A DNA stretch of 64,000 bases from Puccinellia tenuiflora (Eukaryota; Streptophyta; Magnoliopsida; Poales; Poaceae): NCBI GenBank assembly GCA_012064385.1, contig QRDG01001520.1, positions 434,001-498,000 of the forward strand. The letters are read 5' to 3'. Made by a program: the position numbers and the translations under genes. Every line of letters starts with the position of its first letter. Positions within the stretch are counted from its first letter, which is position 1. Of this stretch, positions 52,131-62,409 are shown piece after piece. The notes below the pieces were generated by a model. The model did not search any database. It saw only the letters and a program-made list of their open reading frames with translations, and was not told where the DNA came from.

Positions 52131-52412
52131 GCTACGCCCCACGAGTGGACAACCCTAGACGCGTCTCTCCTCTTCTGCCTCGCGTCCTCTCTCCCCAATC
52201 CTCTTTGCTCCATCTCTCTCAATCCCACCGATGCCGTCTCCCCTCGCCGCCACCAGCTTTCCTTGCATCTGGGGGCGTCGCTCCTCTGCTCGCTGGATCC
52301 AAGGGCCAGGGCGGCGCACGCTGGACGGCGGCGTTGGAGCCGGCCGACGGCGCTGGATGGGATGGAAGAGGAGGCGTGCTGAGGGAGGAGGAAGCGGCCG
52401 CCCAATCGAAGG

Positions 52413-52570
52413 TTGCCCCCGGACCCGGCAGCGAGGAGGTGGTGTCGCTGGCGACGGAGACCCGGCCGTCGCGGCGGCCGAGCGGGAGCGCCCAGGACGG
52501 GCCGCCCGAGAACGCGACGGTGTCCCGGGCGGCGAGCGCGAAGACGTCGGCGCAGGAGACGACGCCCTCC
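52413..52570 (-). pseudogene. Class III peroxidase gene fragment
   Basis: On the minus strand one frame reads EGVVSCADVFALAARDTVAF, then SGGPSWALPLGRRDGRVS and ASDTTSSLPGPG. This is the conserved VSCADxxxLAARD / GGPxWxVxLGRRD block of plant class III (secretory) peroxidases. Neither side continues the protein: no signal peptide and no distal or proximal haem histidine region is present. The fragment is only about 158 bp and in frame throughout. The plus-strand frame over the same bases (52145-52690) is a shadow. It is best explained as a captured gene fragment. Confidence 0.82.
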
Positions 52571-52779
52571 TCACTTCTAAACCCTACCCCAGAAACGCCT
52601 CCTCCCTTCTCTCGATCTAGGGTTACTCAGCCGCTTCTGCGCCGCTTCATCGCGCCGCTTCCGCCGGCGATTTGGTCCGCCGCGACCTGAGAAGCTGCGA
52701 CCGCCGTGCCGTCACCCGCCGTGCCGTCGTCCGGTCGCACTCGCGATGCCGTCGCACAGATCTGACGGTGGTTGAGGTA

Positions 52780-54275
52780 GCCTATTTCTCGCTGCGCCTG
52801 CTCTAGCTTTTCTCTGTATCTAAAGCATCGTTTCCTCTACTAGGTCGACGGGCAGGCCTGCAAAGCAATCACCCTCTCTCCCCCTCTTCAACCCGCCGTC
52901 GCCGGAGAGGTAGGACCATCGGGAGGGGGAGAGACTGCCCGTCGATGAGATGAAGGAGGTGGTGCTCCACGTGTACGACGTGACCAACAGCGACTCCGAG
53001 AAGACCAACAACACCATCTCAACCGCATCTTCAAGGACCGCATCGGCCTCGGCGACATCTTCCACAGCGCCGTCCAGGTCTCCACCGCACCTCCCGTTCG
53101 CCCGGTCCCCGGCGACGCATTGCCTGCCATCTTGCTTGCTTGCCCCCCTTCCTCCCTCTCCAGATCCCTAATTTTCATTTTCCGGATGTGTTGCGTCCAG
53201 GTCTATGGTGAGGAGGATTGGTCCATCGCCCCGTCAGCAAGAACCCCATGTACACCTACCGCGACCGCATCGTCCTCGACAAGACGGAGTGCACCATCGC
53301 CACCGTGAACCGGATCCTGCGCGAACTCAGTCGCGAGTGGCCGGGACACTCCTGTGACCTCCTCTCCAGGAACTACAACCACTTCTGCGACTTGCTCTGC
53401 CAGAGGCTCGGCGTCCCCAAGCTCCCTGGTAAGGAAGAGGAAGAGATTTACAGCTTTGTTCTTCTGATTAGCCACTAGAGCAGCGGTAGCTACTATCCTG
53501 CGATATGCCAATCTGGTCTCTAAAGGACACCAAGTCTATGGTGTTTAATACTGATGGGAGGATTCCCATTCAGTTAATGAAATTGGCTTGCCTAGGAAAC
53601 TAAACTGAAAGGTGAATTGGGCACTGCAGTGAAAACTTAGGACACAGTCTGGCATAGTTGCTACTCAGTGATAACGATTCAGTGATATTGAACTCAACTT
53701 CAGGAGCAGAGTAGAGTTACTTGATAGAAGGTTGATGAGTGGTGGTACAGATTAAGGAGAAGGAATTGAGTTGTCTTGGATGTGTTAATTGTCTCGGGAG
53801 GAGAGTGTGGATATGGCTGGAAAGAGTGTGGTGCATGCCATAAGGACTGCCAGGTGAGGGGGAAAGGCAGGGCGTGCTCTCCTCTGTCCCCAGGTTTTGC
53901 TTGATTGCAGGCGGTTGCCGTTTCTGCAATAGATATGATCCCTCCAGATAGATATGATATTAAGTATATAAAATAAATGTAAAAATCAAAAAATCGGACG
54001 TGGTTCCCATTTCAGATAATCATGAAAAAGACCAGGAAAGAAAAAAAGGATGCACATTCTAATGGTTGTTATTTGACAAACTGTCTTGCAGTAATTAATT
54101 GGTAAATGATTAGCATTTAAAGTCTGAAGCTTTTTGTAAAAGCAGCCGTACCTTAATTGTTTTGTGTACCCATCTTGCTATAAATCATGTGGTATTTTTG
54201 TCTGTCAGTTTGACTTAAGGCATGTTATCATTCATTTTTTAGATACACCGGGAAGTCAGTAATCCAATCATTCAG
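52780..54275 (+). repeat. Tandem duplication, unit A (about 1.5 kb)
   Basis: Runs from GCCTATTTCTCGCTGCG to AATCATTCAG and is repeated at 54276-55777. Identity by eye is about 99%. The unit contains the DeSI-like pseudogene exons and a long 3' intron-like stretch. Confidence 0.88.
52950..53428 (+). pseudogene. DeSI-like (PPPDE) peptidase pseudogene, copy A
   Basis: Exon 1 (52950-53077) starts MKEVVLHVYDVTNSDSEKTN and exon 2 (53201-53428) contains SKNPMYTYRDRIVLDKTECT and LRELSREWPGHSCDLL. These are the hallmarks of plant DeSI-like PPPDE proteins, thiol peptidases related to deSUMOylating isopeptidases. Three defects are visible. A few bases are missing after NNTI, so the expected INRIFKDRIGLGDIFHSA is out of frame. 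About a dozen residues after EEDWS are missing, with another frameshift. The catalytic-Cys motif N-C-N-H-F reads NYNHF, so the nucleophile is Tyr. The exons after VPKLPG are absent. It cannot encode an active enzyme. Confidence 0.85.
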
Positions 54276-55777
54276 GCTATTTCTGCATCTCGCTGCGGCC
54301 GCTCTAGCTTTTCTCTGTATCTAAAGCATCGTTTCCTCTACTAGGTCGACGGGCAGGCCTGCAAAGCAATCACCCTCTCTCCCCCTCTTCAACCCGCCGT
54401 CGCCGGAGAGGTAGGACCATCGGGAGGGGGAGAGACTGCCCGTCGATGAGATGAAGGAGGTGGTGCTCCACGTGTACGACGTGACCAACAGCGACTCCGA
54501 GAAGACCAACAACACCATCTCAACCGCATCTTCAAGGACCGCATCGGCCTCGGCGACATCTTCCACAGCATTGTCCAGGTCTCCATCGCACCTCCCGTTC
54601 GCCCGGTCCCCGGTGACGCATTGCCTGCCATCTTGCTTGCTTGCCTCCCTTCCTCCCTCTCCAGATCCCTAATTTTCATTTTCCGGATGTGTTGCGTCCA
54701 GGTCTATGGTGAGGAGGATTGGTCCATCGCCACGTCAGCAAGAACCCCATGTACACTTATCGTAACCGCATCGTCCTCGACAAGACGGAGTGCACCATCG
54801 CCACCGTGAACCGGATCCTGCGCGAACTCAGTCGCGAGTGGCCGGGACACTCCTGTGACCTCCTCTCCAGGAACTACAACCACTTCTGCGACTTGCTCTG
54901 CCAGAGGCTCGGCGTCCCCAAGCTCCCTGGTAAGGAAGAGGAAGAGATTTACAGCTTTGTTCTTCTGATTAGCCACTAGAGCAGCGGTAGCTACTATCCT
55001 GCGATATGCCAATCTGGTCTCTAAAGGACACCAAGTCTATGGTGTTTAATACTGATGGGAGGATTCCCATTCAGTTAATGAAATTGGCTTGCCTAGGAAA
55101 CTAAACTGAAAGGTGAATTGGGCACTGCAGTGAAAACTTAGGACACAGTCTGGCATAGTTGCTACTCAGTGATAACGATTCAGTGATATTGAACTCAACT
55201 TCAGGAGCAGAGTAGAGTTACTTGATAGAAGGTTGATGAGTGGTGGTACAGATTAAGGAGAAGGAATTGAGTTGTCTTGGATGTGTTAATTGTCTCGGGA
55301 GGAGAGTGTGGATATGGCTGGAAAGAGTGTGGTGCATGCCATAAGGACTGCCAGGTGAGGGGGAAAGGCAGGGCGTGCTCTCCTCTGTCCCCAGGTTTTG
55401 CTTGATTGCAGGCGGTTGCCGTTTCTGCAATAGATATGATCCCTCCAGATAGATATGCTATTAAGTATATAAAATAAATGTAAAAATCAAAAAAATCGGA
55501 CGTGGTTCCCATTTCAGATAATCATGAAAAAGACCAGGAAAGAAAAAAAGGATGCACATTCTAATGGTTGTTATTTGACAAACTGTCTTGCAGTAATTAA
55601 TTGGTAAATGATTAGCATTTAAAGTCTGAAGCTTTTTGTAAAAGCAGCCGTACCTTAATTGTTTTGTGTACCCATCTTGCTATAAATCATGTGGTATTTT
55701 TGTCTGTCAGTTTGACTTAAGGCATGTTATCATTCATTTTTTAGATACACCGGGAAGTCAATAATCCAATCATTCAG
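54276..55777 (+). repeat. Tandem duplication, unit B
   Basis: Direct copy of unit A, joined end to end at 54275/54276. It starts GCTATTTCTGCATCTCGCTG. The sequence after 55777 (AGGTTTGATGAGG) is unique. Confidence 0.88.
54451..54929 (+). pseudogene. DeSI-like (PPPDE) peptidase pseudogene, copy B
   Basis: Same structure as copy A: exon 1 54451-54578 and exon 2 54702-54929. It shares both internal deletions and the NYNHF change, so the gene was already dead before the tandem duplication. Most exon differences from copy A are C-to-T or G-to-A, for example CTTATCGTAACC against CCTACCGCGACC. Confidence 0.85.
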
Positions 55778-57490
55778 AGGTTTGATGAGGCAATAACGTG
55801 AACCTTGACTTGTGTATTGACGCACCATCTTCAGCTTGCTGCTCGAGCTGGCTCGCTCCTTCATCTGCGGGTCTGCGCTTGTGGTATGGCTCAATCGGCC
55901 ACTCCTCCACTAGAACAGCAGGTAAACAATGGTTATTCGTTATTTTTTTGCATTTGTTTTTTGCTTGGATAGTAAGACATGTTCTCATGTCAGCCTATTT
56001 GAGTTGACTAAGGATGGCAGTTTAGTGATCTATACCTAGGGGCACTTAAGCATGAGATTAACTAGCTAAAGATCGCAGGTTGCTTTTGCTATGTTGATGT
56101 TAGGTTGACATCTCCACCACAATAGTCATCACATGAATGGCTGCAGGCTGTCCTGGTGAGTTCCATAGCCGTACCCTCCATTATTTGCTTATATATATTT
56201 TATATTATTGCACCTAAAGGATTGGATTTAATGATGTGTTCTTATTACGAATTGTTGATTCAGAAACACTCGCTTACTTGAGTTGCTGCATATTTTTCTA
56301 ATTGAATTCATGCATAATTGAACTTATGCATATTTGCTTTATTCCTTGGCAGTGCATTGGTATATATATGTATTTGACCTGTTTGTGTAGTTAGAGAAGA
56401 ATTATTTCTTCATTTTCCATGGTTATGTTGTGTTCTTTATCTCTTGACCGGTAGGATTGCGTCCTACATAATACCTTTGTATTAGGAAGAGGAGCAAATC
56501 TACCCAAGGAGGCTGCAGCCAAATTAAAAGGCATCTGTGTTTGTTTTGTTTTCCCTGTATTCTAAATGATACAAATATGTTTCATGTGTTCTTATGATGC
56601 CCTTTGTGCTTGTATGCACTGACCATGGTCTCTTTGTAAAACAATAATTCTCTTAAAATTGTGTACAAGGTTGTGAGATTGTTAGAAATAGATCTGTATC
56701 CTGGTCAAACATCTCTGTCCCAGTGACGTGTTTACTTTGAATAATGCATCCACTCTTTCAAATCAAATGACTATTTGTGATTCATTTCAGCAGTTGTATA
56801 GGTTTAAGTGGTAGCCGCCGTGATCCGATACAGTTCATTAGTTAGTCTGCCCAAATCTTTGTTTTTTGATGGGTGTTGCTGCCACGATTTCATTCCGTTG
56901 TCTACATAGCGAGGGTGACAGGAGATAGCGCTGGGATCTCCGTATCTTTGTTTCCATCCTGTCTATATGTTCCCAGTTCCTCCTTTTCTTATTTAGTAGA
57001 TCTTTAATTTGTTTTCTTCATGCATCTTAGCTTTCATTCTTGAGAAAGCATGGTACAACCGTACAACACGCAAAGGACCACTCCATATAGACAATAACAG
57101 GAAGGTTGATGGTAAGCACCAAGTAGGTATCACGTTGCTTAAAAATGAAATGGAGTATATTACTTATGTTGCAAAATTTAGTTGAATATGATATTTTAGA
57201 TTAGCTAGGGTCGATGAGTTTTGAAAATATGTATATGCATGTTACTCTTGGCGTGCTTTAGCTTCAACCGATGTACATAAAATGCTTTGGCCCTCCCAAA
57301 GCATATTTGAACTGTGTATTATTTGTGCTGCCATATATTGGTTGTGTTGAAATTAATGTAGTGTTTTAGTTGTTGGTTAAATGCTTTCCGAAAAAACTGG
57401 ATTCAGTAAGTTTGCCATTTGATAGTTCAAAATAAATTCATATAAATGGAAATGTCTTTATTAATATATTTCATAGATCTATTCTCCTCA
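55778..57490. other. Unassigned AT-rich sequence
   Basis: Intron-like, AT-rich sequence. A short open segment at about 55800-55920 (minus strand VEEWPIEPYHKRRPADEGAS) could not be assigned. No RNA gene or element was recognised. Confidence 0.35.
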
Positions 57491-57497
57491 TGGTAAT

Positions 57498-57553
57498 CCA
57501 GTGGTTATCACAATGATTGTCGGTACCAGTGGTTATCACAATGATTGTCGGTA
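57498..57553. repeat. 28-bp tandem duplication
   Basis: CCAGTGGTTATCACAATGAT plus TGTCGGTA occurs twice in a row. Confidence 0.85.
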
Positions 57554-57894
57554 ACACAGTACCACAAGTTTCTCATCTTTGTACATGTAACATGTTTGTG
57601 CCTCCAGCTCTATGTTGCTAGATTGGATTTTGCTTTGGGAATCGTCTTTTTTTCCCAGCGCATTAGACTACATTGCATATCCATATTTGTTTTATAGCCC
57701 AATTTTTATAACACTGCTTGCTAAGTTGCTTGCTGTTTTGTTTTTCTGTTTAGATTTAGATGCCTATGTGGCTCTCAGTGCCAGTTCTTCTGGTTCGCTG
57801 GTGAATGTGAGTGTTCTGCAGCAACTTCTAGTCTCACATTTAGCAGTCTACTGTAAACATTTTTATAAATGAACCCTTTTCAAAGAAAGCCAAA

Positions 57895-58080
57895 TTGAGT
57901 TGTTTCCCTGATTGACATAATACAACAACGTACTTTTATACTCTGCATAATTTCATTTTCATTGCAATAATCTAGGTCTCCTGACTATTGAGGTGTTTCC
58001 CTCATTGACATAATAGAACAACGCACTTTTATTGTCTGCATAATTTCAGTTTCATTGCAATAATCTAGGTCTCCTGACTG
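57895..58080. repeat. Two-copy tandem repeat, about 99-bp period
   Basis: TTTCCCTGATTGACATAATA through AATCTAGGTCTCCTGACT is repeated once with a few substitutions (about 57905-57983 and 58003-58080). Confidence 0.8.
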
Positions 58081-58900
58081 TCATAAACAGGAGTAGAGTG
58101 ATCCTTTTATATTAGTCCATTTTTATGTAAATAGTAGGATGGTATGTCATCTGAGATTATATGTTACCATGTTTTGTTCTATGTAGTATACAATTGCATC
58201 TTCCTTTTCTCCTGATAACAAGATGCTTATAATTTTTGTATGGGTTTTATAATTCAGCATGTTTAGATGATTATTTGGAGCCCACTTAAATTTAATCAGT
58301 GCAAATATGTGTTTTTTTCATTTACAACTGACATAATGGAAATCGTATTTTTGTCTTCTGTAAAATATAGTTTCCTTCATTTTACCTGCTTTAATACACA
58401 ATATTATTGCTCTCATTCGAGGTGATTCAAAATCACTAATGTTGCAGATTACCTTGATAAGGTATATGCTAAGAAAAACAGTGATCAAATAAATTGTATT
58501 ATTATTGTGATATTTCTGGAGTGTTGTAACATACCTTGAGCAGATAATAACAAACTAGCACGATTTCCATAATAGTTGTATATCTTTCTTTCAATTTAAT
58601 AATCTCATTTCCAATCATTTTATACGGATCACTATGTGTTTCACCACTGCTCTGTATTTCCTGTTTCTTACGCTTCTGATCGTGTGATGTCGTAATTGTT
58701 GTTTTCATCTGAACTTAGAGATGTGCCCTACTTTTCTTTATGTAAATAACGGTGTGATATCTGTGCTTGATCCAGATATGTTAAACATATCCGCATGACT
58801 ATGATATTACCATTTTGTTTAGCTTATGCATTAGGATATTAACCATCTCCTTATTAATCTGTATAAAATATGAAAACCACGGGCAAAAAATTCAAAGAAC
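58081..58900. other. Unassigned AT-rich sequence
   Basis: No gene or element is recognised. Confidence 0.35.
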
Positions 58901-58959
58901 CAAAAAGTGCCGCGCGGCAAGCCGCGCCGTTCGAATCTAGTACTACACATGTGCGCATG

Positions 58960-60285
58960 GCCGGATCGTGAGCAGCTCTCGATGAGGTTAGTTCGCACAA
59001 AAAATGACTTACAGTTAGAGTTCGATGTGCTAAATCAATTTTCACATGTATTGAGCTCTTCTGGTTTTGTCACTGGATGTGTTGTACGGTTGTACACTGA
59101 TCCTAGTCATGAGTGAACAAGATACAATTAAGGGGCGCACTGTTTCCATCCCTACACTCCCGTCTGCAGTGTTTGTTTCATTGGCCGCTCCGAATGCAGC
59201 CCAATAGTAGAGATTAATCATTTCCTGTTTATTTCATTTATTTTATTTACTGTTTTTATAGTAAAAGAATGTATTCAGCTTGTGAAAAAAGAAGAAAAGA
59301 ACAAATCCGCTATAAAAATAATAATATTCACATATGTCATTTTTTATCTTATTTGTACGATTTTTCAAATATGAATATTTATATTATTTGAACAGTTTTA
59401 AAATATATATTTATATGTTTTTACAATTCTTGTAAGAATATTCATGTTATTTGAATGATTTTTTGAATTATTTTATTTAAACAAATTTTGAAACATGAGC
59501 TCTCATGTTATATGAACGATCTTTCAACAAGAATATTTATATTATTTAGACAAAAAACTCAAATTTATATTACTTGAACAAGGAAAAGAAACCGAAAAAG
59601 AAACATAAAAATCAAAATTGAAAATCGAAAAAAGAAAAAAAAATGATAAAACAGAAGGAAACGGAACAGGAAAAACAGAACACACCCAGACTGGGCCGGC
59701 CTACTGCGCATGGGAGGGTGCGCGGGAGCGGATCCCTCCCACCTAAGGCTGCAAATAAGACTTGCCACGCCTAGCGTAGTTGTCAGTTGTGCTTGATATT
59801 GGCCATATATGGTCCAAAACTGGGCGTAAAGTTTCACAAGCCGTTTGCGTGTGTTTTCTTCTCATAATCTTCCTTCCTTCTTCCTAGCTAACCGTATATG
59901 GCCCAAACCAGGTCGGATCGTGAGCAGCTCTGGATGAGGATAGTTTGCACAAAAAAATGAATTCAAGTTAGGGCTCGATATGCTAAATCCGTTTCACCCG
60001 TAATGAGCTCTTCTAGTTTTGTCACTGGATGTGACCGCGTAAAGAAGAACGCGCCACTTGTCGCGAGGAGAGTGAACACGGAGTTCCCTTCGCAAAAGGA
60101 ACCTTTTTTAACAAATACCATCCCTATAGGTTAACGCGGCAAATAGGATTTGTCGGTTGTGCTTGATATGGCCCATATATGGTCCGAAACTGGGCGTAAA
60201 GCTTGACAAGCCGGTTGCGTTTCCATGTTTTGACTCTTCCTTCTTCGTGGCCGTATATGACCCAAACCAGGTCGGCACGTGACCC
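58960..60285. repeat. Region of interleaved local duplications
   Basis: CGGATCGTGAGCAGCTCTNGATGAGG...GTCACTGGATGTG occurs at about 58962-59080 and 59915-60033. GTGCTTGATATNGGCCATATATGG...GGCGTAAAG occurs at about 59790-59832 and 60159-60200, and the phrase GACCCAAACCAGGTCGG recurs at about 59899 and 60258. AT-rich sequence without genes lies between (59220-59690). Confidence 0.65.
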
Positions 60286-61600
60286 TACTGTTTTTTTTTT
60301 CTCTTCTGGAGAAAAACGGCTCAACGACACTTCCAAGTTCCAACTCCATGGCCGTTGGTGGCGCTCCCACCTCACCGCCTCACCGGCCACCGCGGGCGTC
60401 AGCCTCTTCCCGTTCCGCCGTCGCCGTCCTATACGGCAAGTCGGCAAACAGTCAGCCACGCATGGACGTTTGCAAACCTGCAGCTGCAGTGCACCACCGA
60501 CCTAGCCAGTGGCGGGTCGGCGCCGGCGCCGGTTCCTTTCATCCTTTCTGCAGTTGCGTCCGACGATCGAGTATTCGTCCCTATCCATCCATCCATCCAT
60601 CCAGCGCACATCATGACGAATGACGAAGTTCAGAACTCTTGCTTGCACAGTTCATCAGAGCAGAAGTTCAGAACCAACCTGATCTCAGGCCTTGACACCT
60701 CGTGCTAACCCGTCCTACGTGCTGCCCTGGATGGACCCTTCTACTTCTAGCTAGCTTGGTCGTTGACTTGCACCAATCATGGCGTGCCCTGCAGGCTGTC
60801 TACGTACGCTTGCCTTTCTGGGCAGGAGGAAGAGAGTGGCAGGCGACCAAAGCCCATGAGCTGTAGCATTATACAGCATGGGCAACACGCGTTCGTACTT
60901 TCGACCTAATCTTCCTCGAGCAGCTGGCGGAGCAGAGACACAATCGCAAACTACTCCATCGATCGGCTGGCTAGCTGCTCGGGGCTCGTACCGAACGGCG
61001 AGTACGCCGTCGATTTTGCGTAGGCCCGCGGCGACGGCATCCCCCGCGGCCGGCGTGCTCGCCCGTTGCCGGCGACGCGTACGCGGTGGGCGCGCGGCAC
61101 CTACCGGCTACCACCGTCCTCAAACTCCACGCACGTGCGCTTGCTCGGAATTTAACACGCCGGTTCTCCTCTCTGTTTTAGTTGTTCCTCTCTGCACGCG
61201 TCTGATCGACGACGGTGGCCGTTTGTTCAGGTTCGTGATTAAACAAACAAGACAAGAGACCTCCTCCTCCGCATGATTTGCGATGCGAGATTAATTGGGA
61301 ACCTTGTCTCGGGGCAGAATCGAGATGGCTCGTGCGATCTTTGCTACAGTAGCTGTCCATACCTGTCCGTTCCTTTCCACGTTCGACCACACATATACAC
61401 CTCCGTGTCTGTCATTGCCGGGGCCAAACATTGCCCTCAGTATATTTTTGCAACATCGTTACTATTATAGAGTATATATTTGCAACAATGAAATATAGGT
61501 TCTGCATTGGGACACATTTGAATTAAGCAAGCTGCAAGAATTCCCGGAGCCACTTCCCACTGGAAAAAGAATACAGCTAGCAGGTAGCATTTGTCTGTTA
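60286..61600. other. GC-rich stretch without recognised genes
   Basis: Several overlapping frames of up to 132 codons exist at 60280-61276, but their composition is low-complexity and no family is recognised. An (ATCC)n microsatellite of about five units lies at 60583-60602. Confidence 0.4.
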
Positions 61601-61694
61601 ATCAAGGTACTGATTCGTACGAAAAATAAGCAAGTTATCGGTTGGTCTAAAGGTTCCAGGATCTAATTGCCATCGTACCAACGCACGACAAACA

Positions 61695-61745
61695 CGCATG
61701 CTCATCATCATCCATAACACGCATGCTCATCATCATCCATCATGC
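61695..61745. repeat. Short tandem duplication
   Basis: ACGCATGCTCATCATCATCC occurs twice at a 26-bp period. Confidence 0.8.
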
Positions 61746-61812
61746 CAATCTTAATCACTAGCTCCTACGCATCACCACAAACAACTTTTGTTTTTCTCTT
61801 GGATCAAACCAT

Positions 61813-62207
61813 TGTTAAACCTAGATCGACTAGGGCTAGATCCTCTACGGTCAATCCTTTTTGGGGTAATTCTGTCTCAAAAGTACGAGTGTGAGAGAGA
61901 ACTAAGAGGGAGAGAGAGAGGAGGGGAACCTTCTCCTTGCGACGTCGAGCTCGAGGAGACGGCCATGGTGGTGAGTGGCAGTGCTTCCCGTCACTACTGC
62001 GAAAACCCTAGATCGGTAGGGGATATCGGTGGGAGTGTGGCGCACGGTCAACCTCGTGATCTGTGCGCCGCCGGCTCCCACCCCTTTAATATGCGCAGCG
62101 CGATAGGGGCCCACCAACCATAGGTGCGGTTGGGCGCCCCCGATCAGGGCGCGGATCAACGGGTTCGGTGTGACCGTTGGGTCACACGGGTGGAGATCAT
62201 CCTAACA
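61813..62207 (-). repeat. 3' LTR of the right-hand copia element
   Basis: Starts (minus strand) TGTTAGGATGATCTCCACCC at 62207, right after the purine tract, and probably ends CTAGGTTTAACA at 61813, about 395 bp. A TATA-like CATATTAAAGG is at about 62095-62085. The distal end is inferred from the inverted ends only. Confidence 0.65.
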
Positions 62208-62223
62208 TTCTGCCCCTTGATCT
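62208..62223 (-). promoter_or_regulatory. Polypurine tract of the right-hand copia element
   Basis: Minus strand AGATCAAGGGGCAGAA directly precedes the LTR start. Confidence 0.75.
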
Positions 62224-62409
62224 CAACTTTTACTTTACTCGTTTCATCACAGATTAGTATATAGAGCATGTTTCATCGTCTCAACTCAATTGCCGATAGA
62301 ATCAGATAGCTACAATATACCTCTTTGTTTTGAAACAAAACTGTTCCTTTTTGGGCCTCTAATTATCCAGGAATCATAGGCTCTACCTTAAACCCATGCC
62401 GGCTAAGTG

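Noticed and set aside
52145..52690. 181-codon plus-strand frame after the TATA box
   Set aside because: It runs antisense through the peroxidase fragment and has no ATG near its start. The peroxidase reading on the minus strand explains the open frame.
57612..57872. 86-codon frame with a hydrophobic N-terminal half
   Set aside because: It is isolated in AT-rich, intron-like sequence and has no family resemblance or supporting splice context.
60878..61276. 132-codon frame as a host gene
   Set aside because: No family or signal is recognised and its composition is low-complexity; it was kept only as an unassigned GC-rich stretch.
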